From Actinomycetota bacterium (lineage in GTDB: Bacteria; Actinomycetota; Actinomycetes; Nanopelagicales; Nanopelagicaceae): 8,504 nt of DNA. This document shows, in pieces, positions 6,154-8,504 of this stretch (position 1 is the first letter of the stretch; the number at the start of each line of letters is the position of its first letter). The translations under genes and the position numbers were made by a program. The notes beneath the pieces were generated by a model that saw only the letters and a program-made list of their open reading frames with translations, had not been told where the DNA came from and searched no databases. The DNA is taken from positions 1 to 8,504 of the forward strand of contig WLQO01000046.1 of the NCBI GenBank assembly GCA_009698295.1, read 5' to 3'.

Positions 6154-6176
6154 GGCAGCCCCATATATTTGCTGCC
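6154..6176 (+). repeat. Inverted repeat (hairpin) in the ftsE leader
   Basis: GGCAGC (6154-6159) and GCTGCC (6171-6176) are perfect complements separated by 11 AT-rich bases. The right arm ends 11 bases before the Shine-Dalgarno sequence of ftsE. No T tract follows, so it is not a terminator. It may be an RNA hairpin in the leader, or a DNA site for a dimeric regulator. Confidence 0.4.
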
Positions 6177-6187
6177 TAAGAGCAATG

Positions 6188-6193
6188 AAGGAG
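6188..6193 (+). promoter_or_regulatory. Shine-Dalgarno sequence deciding the ftsE start
   Basis: AAGGAG lies 5 bases before GTG at 6199. It is the strongest ribosome binding site in the window and selects that GTG over the in-frame TTG at 6169. Confidence 0.75.
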
Positions 6194-6198
6194 TTCGT

Positions 6199-6888
6199 GT
6201 GATTCGCTTTGAGAATGTGACGAAACTTTACTCGGGTCAAGACCGCCCGGCGCTAGATACTGTTTCTCTGGAAATTGTTAAAGGTGAGTTTGTCTTCCTT
6301 GTTGGACTCTCGGGCTCTGGTAAATCAACTTTTCTTAGATTGATCTTGCGCGAAGAGCGACCATCATCCGGAATCATTCATGTCGCTGGAAAAGATCTCG
6401 GTCAATTAGCAAATCACAAAGTTCCAGAACTGCGTCGCCAAGTAGGAACGGTTTTCCAAGATTTCCGTTTGCTGCAAAATAAAACAATCGCGGAAAACGT
6501 CGCCTTCACTTTGCATGTACTCGGATATTCAAAGCGCGAGATCGAACGTGAAGTCCCTGAAGTTTTGGAGCTAGTTGGTTTGGAAGATAAAGGCGATCGC
6601 ATGCCAAATGAGATCTCTGGTGGAGAACAACAGCGCGTGGCAATTGCTCGCGCTTATGTGAGCCGCCCGGCGATCATCATCGCCGATGAACCAACGGGCA
6701 ACCTTGACCCGGCAACTTCAGTGGGAATTATGAAGCTGCTAGATCGTATTAACCGCGAAGGCACCACGGTCTTGATGGCAACGCACGATGCGGGAATCGT
6801 TGATCAGATGCGTAAGCGCGTTATTGAGTTAGATAGCGGCCATGTAATTCGCGACCAGGTTCGCGGTGTCTACGGATACACCGGCTAG
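6199..6888 (+). CDS. ftsE: Cell division ATP-binding protein FtsE
   Basis: Cytoplasmic ATPase of the FtsEX complex, an ABC-type machine at the division septum that passes ATP-driven movement through FtsX to peptidoglycan hydrolases outside the membrane. The 229 residues show every ABC motif: Walker A GLSGSGKST (36-44), Q-loop Q87 in VFQDFRLL, signature SGGEQQRVAIARA (140-152), Walker B IIIADEP (159-165), D-loop NLDP (168-171) and switch histidine H196 in ATHD. The FQDFRLL segment is typical of FtsE. The GTG start at 6199 follows AAGGAG at 5 bases. The Walker A has Leu and Ser where GPSGAGKST is common, a conservative change. ftsX follows after 26 bases, so the pair is almost certainly co-transcribed. 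Confidence 0.96.
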   Translation: MIRFENVTKLYSGQDRPALDTVSLEIVKGEFVFLVGLSGSGKSTFLRLILREERPSSGIIHVAGKDLGQLANHKVPELRRQVGTVFQDFRLLQNKTIAENVAFTLHVLGYSKREIEREVPEVLELVGLEDKGDRMPNEISGGEQQRVAIARAYVSRPAIIIADEPTGNLDPATSVGIMKLLDRINREGTTVLMATHDAGIVDQMRKRVIELDSGHVIRDQVRGVYGYTG

Positions 6889-6914
6889 CGGATCTAAAGA
6901 GATAAGGTAAATAC

Positions 6915-7817
6915 ATGCGCGCAGGATTTTTACTTAGTGAAGTTCGAATCGGACTTCGCCGTAACCTAACGATGACCTTTGCAGTCATTGTTACTACTGC
7001 TATTTCGCTCTCGCTTTTGGGAATCGGTTTACTATCTAATTCACAAGTAAATGCGATGAAAGATTATTGGTATGACAAGATCGAAGTTTCGGTCTATCTC
7101 TGTGGTTCTCTATCAGAATCACCAAGTTGTGCCGGTGGAGTAATAAATGCAGAACAGCGCCTTGGTATAAAGAGCGATCTTGAAGCGTTGCCTGTCGTGC
7201 AGAGCGTTTTCTATGAATCAAAATCTGAAGCCTACGCGCGATTCCAAGAGCGCTTTAAAGATTCGGCGATCGCGCAAAATGTGACAGCAGATCAACTGCC
7301 TGAGTCTTTCCGGGTTAAGTTAAAAGATCCGACTCAGTATGCAGTTGTGGTTAGCGCGTTTTCTGGTCGCCCCGGTGTGGATGTGGTGCAAGATCAGAGA
7401 AGTATTTTAGAGAAGTTCTTTAAATTGCTAAATGTGTTGCGCAACGGTGCGCTCTTAGTTGGACTCTTCTCGGTATTAACTGCCGGCTTACTTATTTCAA
7501 ATACTTTACGTATTGCAGCATTTAACCGCCGCCGCGAAACCGGTGTGATGAAGTTGGTCGGCGCATCTTCTTGGTCTATTCAATTGCCATTCTTACTTGA
7601 AGGAATTATCTCGGCGCTGATCGGTTGGGTATTTGCAACTGGTTTATTGGCGGGACTTAAGAGCGTGGTTGATTCGAAGGTAGCGCCGCTGCTGACCTTT
7701 ACCAATTTCTTTGGTTGGAATGAAGTATGGATCGCATCTGCCTGGTTATTGCTTGCCGGCTTAGGCGTTTCAACGATTGCATCTGCTGTGACGCTGCGCC
7801 GTTATCTCAAGGTCTAA
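6915..7817 (+). CDS. ftsX: Cell division membrane protein FtsX
   Basis: Membrane partner of FtsE; it controls peptidoglycan hydrolases in the envelope. The 300 residues give the standard layout: a cytoplasmic basic head, a first membrane segment (about 21-43), a large extracellular domain (about 45-175), then segments at about 177-200, 222-248 and 271-294. The conserved cytoplasmic stretch NRRRETGVMKLVGAS (204-218) between the second and third segments is characteristic of FtsX. The extracellular domain carries two cysteines, C63 and C72, that could form a small disulfide loop. The ATG at 6915 follows AAGG at 7 bases. The bases TAAGGT (6903-6908) also fit a leaderless -10, but the operon position makes the ribosome-site reading simpler. 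smpB follows after 12 bases. Confidence 0.95.
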   Translation: MRAGFLLSEVRIGLRRNLTMTFAVIVTTAISLSLLGIGLLSNSQVNAMKDYWYDKIEVSVYLCGSLSESPSCAGGVINAEQRLGIKSDLEALPVVQSVFYESKSEAYARFQERFKDSAIAQNVTADQLPESFRVKLKDPTQYAVVVSAFSGRPGVDVVQDQRSILEKFFKLLNVLRNGALLVGLFSVLTAGLLISNTLRIAAFNRRRETGVMKLVGASSWSIQLPFLLEGIISALIGWVFATGLLAGLKSVVDSKVAPLLTFTNFFGWNEVWIASAWLLLAGLGVSTIASAVTLRRYLKV

Positions 7818-7829
7818 ACGAGTAACGCC

Positions 7830-8309
7830 GTGGTGAAAGAGGTCGGTCGCAAACTCATCGCGCAGAATAAAAAGGCACGCCACGATTATTCAATTGAAGA
7901 AGTCTTTGAATGTGGAATTGTCTTAACTGGCACAGAAGTTAAATCTCTCCGTGCTGGCCGCGCCTCGCTAATAGATGGTTATGCAACTGTTGAAAATGGC
8001 GAACTCTGGTTGGCCGGCGTTCATATTCCCGAATACACCCAAGGCACTTGGACCAATCACGAGACTCGACGCAAACGTAAGTTACTTGTGCACTTGCAAG
8101 AGATAAAGAAGTTGCATATCAAGATTAAGGAAGGCGGACTTACGTTAATACCTTTGCAGCTTTACTTCAACAACGGAAAAGCCAAAGTAGAGATCGCAGT
8201 TGCACGTGGCAAGAAAGCGCACGATAAACGCGATTCATTAATGGAACGTCAATCAAATCGTGAAATTGAGCGCGAGATTTCACGCCGTCGTTCCGGTAAA
8301 GACCAGTAA
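7830..8309 (+). CDS. smpB: SsrA-binding protein SmpB
   Basis: RNA-binding partner of tmRNA in trans-translation. It binds the tRNA-like domain, mimics the missing anticodon arm and brings tmRNA to ribosomes stalled on broken messages. The 159 residues contain the family motifs in order: NKKARHDY (13-20), GTEVKSLRAG (34-43), the HIPEY loop (65-69), TRRKRKLL (79-86), and ARGKKAHDKR (125-134), followed by the basic C-terminal tail (about 135-159) that folds in the mRNA channel. GTG at 7830 and GTG at 7833 are both possible starts and differ by one residue; no clear Shine-Dalgarno sequence is present. The gene is 12 bases after ftsX, suggesting read-through translation or coupling. Its RNA partner, ssrA, begins 93 bases downstream. 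Confidence 0.96.
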   Translation: MVKEVGRKLIAQNKKARHDYSIEEVFECGIVLTGTEVKSLRAGRASLIDGYATVENGELWLAGVHIPEYTQGTWTNHETRRKRKLLVHLQEIKKLHIKIKEGGLTLIPLQLYFNNGKAKVEIAVARGKKAHDKRDSLMERQSNREIEREISRRRSGKDQ

Positions 8310-8332
8310 CGCACGCTTAATAAATAGCGATT

Positions 8333-8361
8333 TTTAAAGCGTCGGTGGGCGGCGTTACACT
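8333..8361 (+). promoter_or_regulatory. Putative promoter of ssrA
   Basis: TTTAAA (8333-8338) and TACACT (8356-8361) are separated by 17 bases; each matches four of six bases of the TTGACA and TATAAT consensus. Transcription would start near 8368, about 35 bases before the mature 5' end of tmRNA. The -10 box sits inside an inverted repeat (8345-8369). Confidence 0.5.
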
Positions 8362-8369
8362 TAGCCCAC
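8345..8369. repeat. Inverted repeat enclosing the ssrA -10 box
   Basis: GTGGGC (8345-8350) and GCCCAC (8364-8369) are perfect complements with 13 bases between them, and the TACACT box falls in that spacer. It may be an operator. Without a T tract it does not look like a terminator for smpB. Confidence 0.4.
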
Positions 8370-8378
8370 AACTTAATA

Positions 8379-8396
8379 GTGGAAATAGCTTTCCAC
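8379..8396 (+). repeat. Perfect 7-bp hairpin in the tmRNA precursor leader
   Basis: GTGGAAA (8379-8385) pairs perfectly with TTTCCAC (8390-8396) across the 4-base loop TAGC. It ends 6 bases before the mature tmRNA start. In the transcript it should form a hairpin next to the expected RNase P cleavage site. Confidence 0.55.
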
Positions 8397-8402
8397 ACCC
8401 AT

Positions 8403-8504
8403 GGGGGTGAACGGTCTCGACTTTGGTTGTTGAGGCAGGGGAAGCGGGCCGAGGAAGCCAGGATGATCTCGTTAACCAATAACCTGTGCAAAAAATAATC
8501 GTCA
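8403..8504 (+). ncRNA. ssrA: Transfer-messenger RNA, 5' part (cut by window end)
   Basis: tmRNA acts as alanyl-tRNA and as a short message, freeing stalled ribosomes and tagging the unfinished protein for breakdown. The start GGGGGTGAACGGTCTCGAC (8403-8421) is the conserved 5' acceptor and D-like segment; mycobacterial tmRNA begins very similarly. A first pseudoknot can be traced: GGC (8447-8449) with GCC (8457-8459), and CGAG (8450-8453) with CTCG (8468-8471). The resume codon is probably GCA at 8488, 16 bases beyond the pseudoknot, giving a tag beginning Ala-Lys-Asn-Asn-Arg. The rest of the tag, the remaining pseudoknots and the 3' acceptor end lie outside the window. Identity is firm from sequence and from smpB directly upstream; the resume codon is less certain. 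Confidence 0.93.

Noticed and set aside
8314..8335. Possible intrinsic terminator after smpB (CGCT...AGCG followed by TTTTT)
   Set aside because: The stem is only 4 base pairs with an 8-base loop, too weak to call, and the T tract overlaps the putative ssrA -35 box.
8249..8491. Reverse-strand open frame of 80 codons across the end of smpB and the tmRNA
   Set aside because: It runs antisense to smpB and the tmRNA sequence; no family resemblance, and both features on the + strand are certain.

Overview
The window looks like a piece of a streamlined, fairly AT-rich actinobacterial chromosome, such as a planktonic freshwater lineage of the acI / Nanopelagicales type. That lineage is an inference. 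It rests on the run prfB - ftsE - ftsX - smpB - ssrA, on a small actinobacterial-style Tad locus just upstream, on very tight gene packing, on GTG starts and on apparently leaderless -10/ATG arrangements. All well-supported genes except the first lie on the + strand. No IS element, CRISPR array, tRNA or rRNA was seen, and no stretch over 300 bases lacks a gene.

Left end (1-757): the 5' part of an unrecognised small membrane protein on the - strand faces a short + strand protein. The latter reads as a degenerate GGDEF domain: GEHEF replaces GGDEF, but an RxxD motif sits exactly where the c-di-GMP inhibitory site (I-site) belongs.

Tad/Flp pilus cluster (758-4911): a CpaF/TadA ATPase, TadB and TadC platform proteins, a short Flp-like pilin candidate, two TadE-like proteins and a TadG-like protein. 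The genes are joined by 1 to 10 base overlaps, with one 49-base break before the pilin-like genes. The ATPase and the two membrane platform proteins would drive assembly of the small prepilin-like products. No prepilin peptidase and no TadZ/CpaE is present here, so the peptidase at least must be encoded elsewhere if the pilus is made.

Housekeeping block (4912-8504): release factor 2 (prfB), the FtsE/FtsX division ABC complex, SmpB, and the start of the tmRNA gene ssrA, cut by the window end. RF2 ends translation at UGA/UAA. FtsEX links division to peptidoglycan hydrolysis. SmpB and tmRNA rescue stalled ribosomes.

The most interesting points are the possible c-di-GMP receptor beside the Tad locus, the variant prepilin processing sites, and the inverted repeats around the ssrA promoter and in the tmRNA leader. 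A complete new system is not evident.
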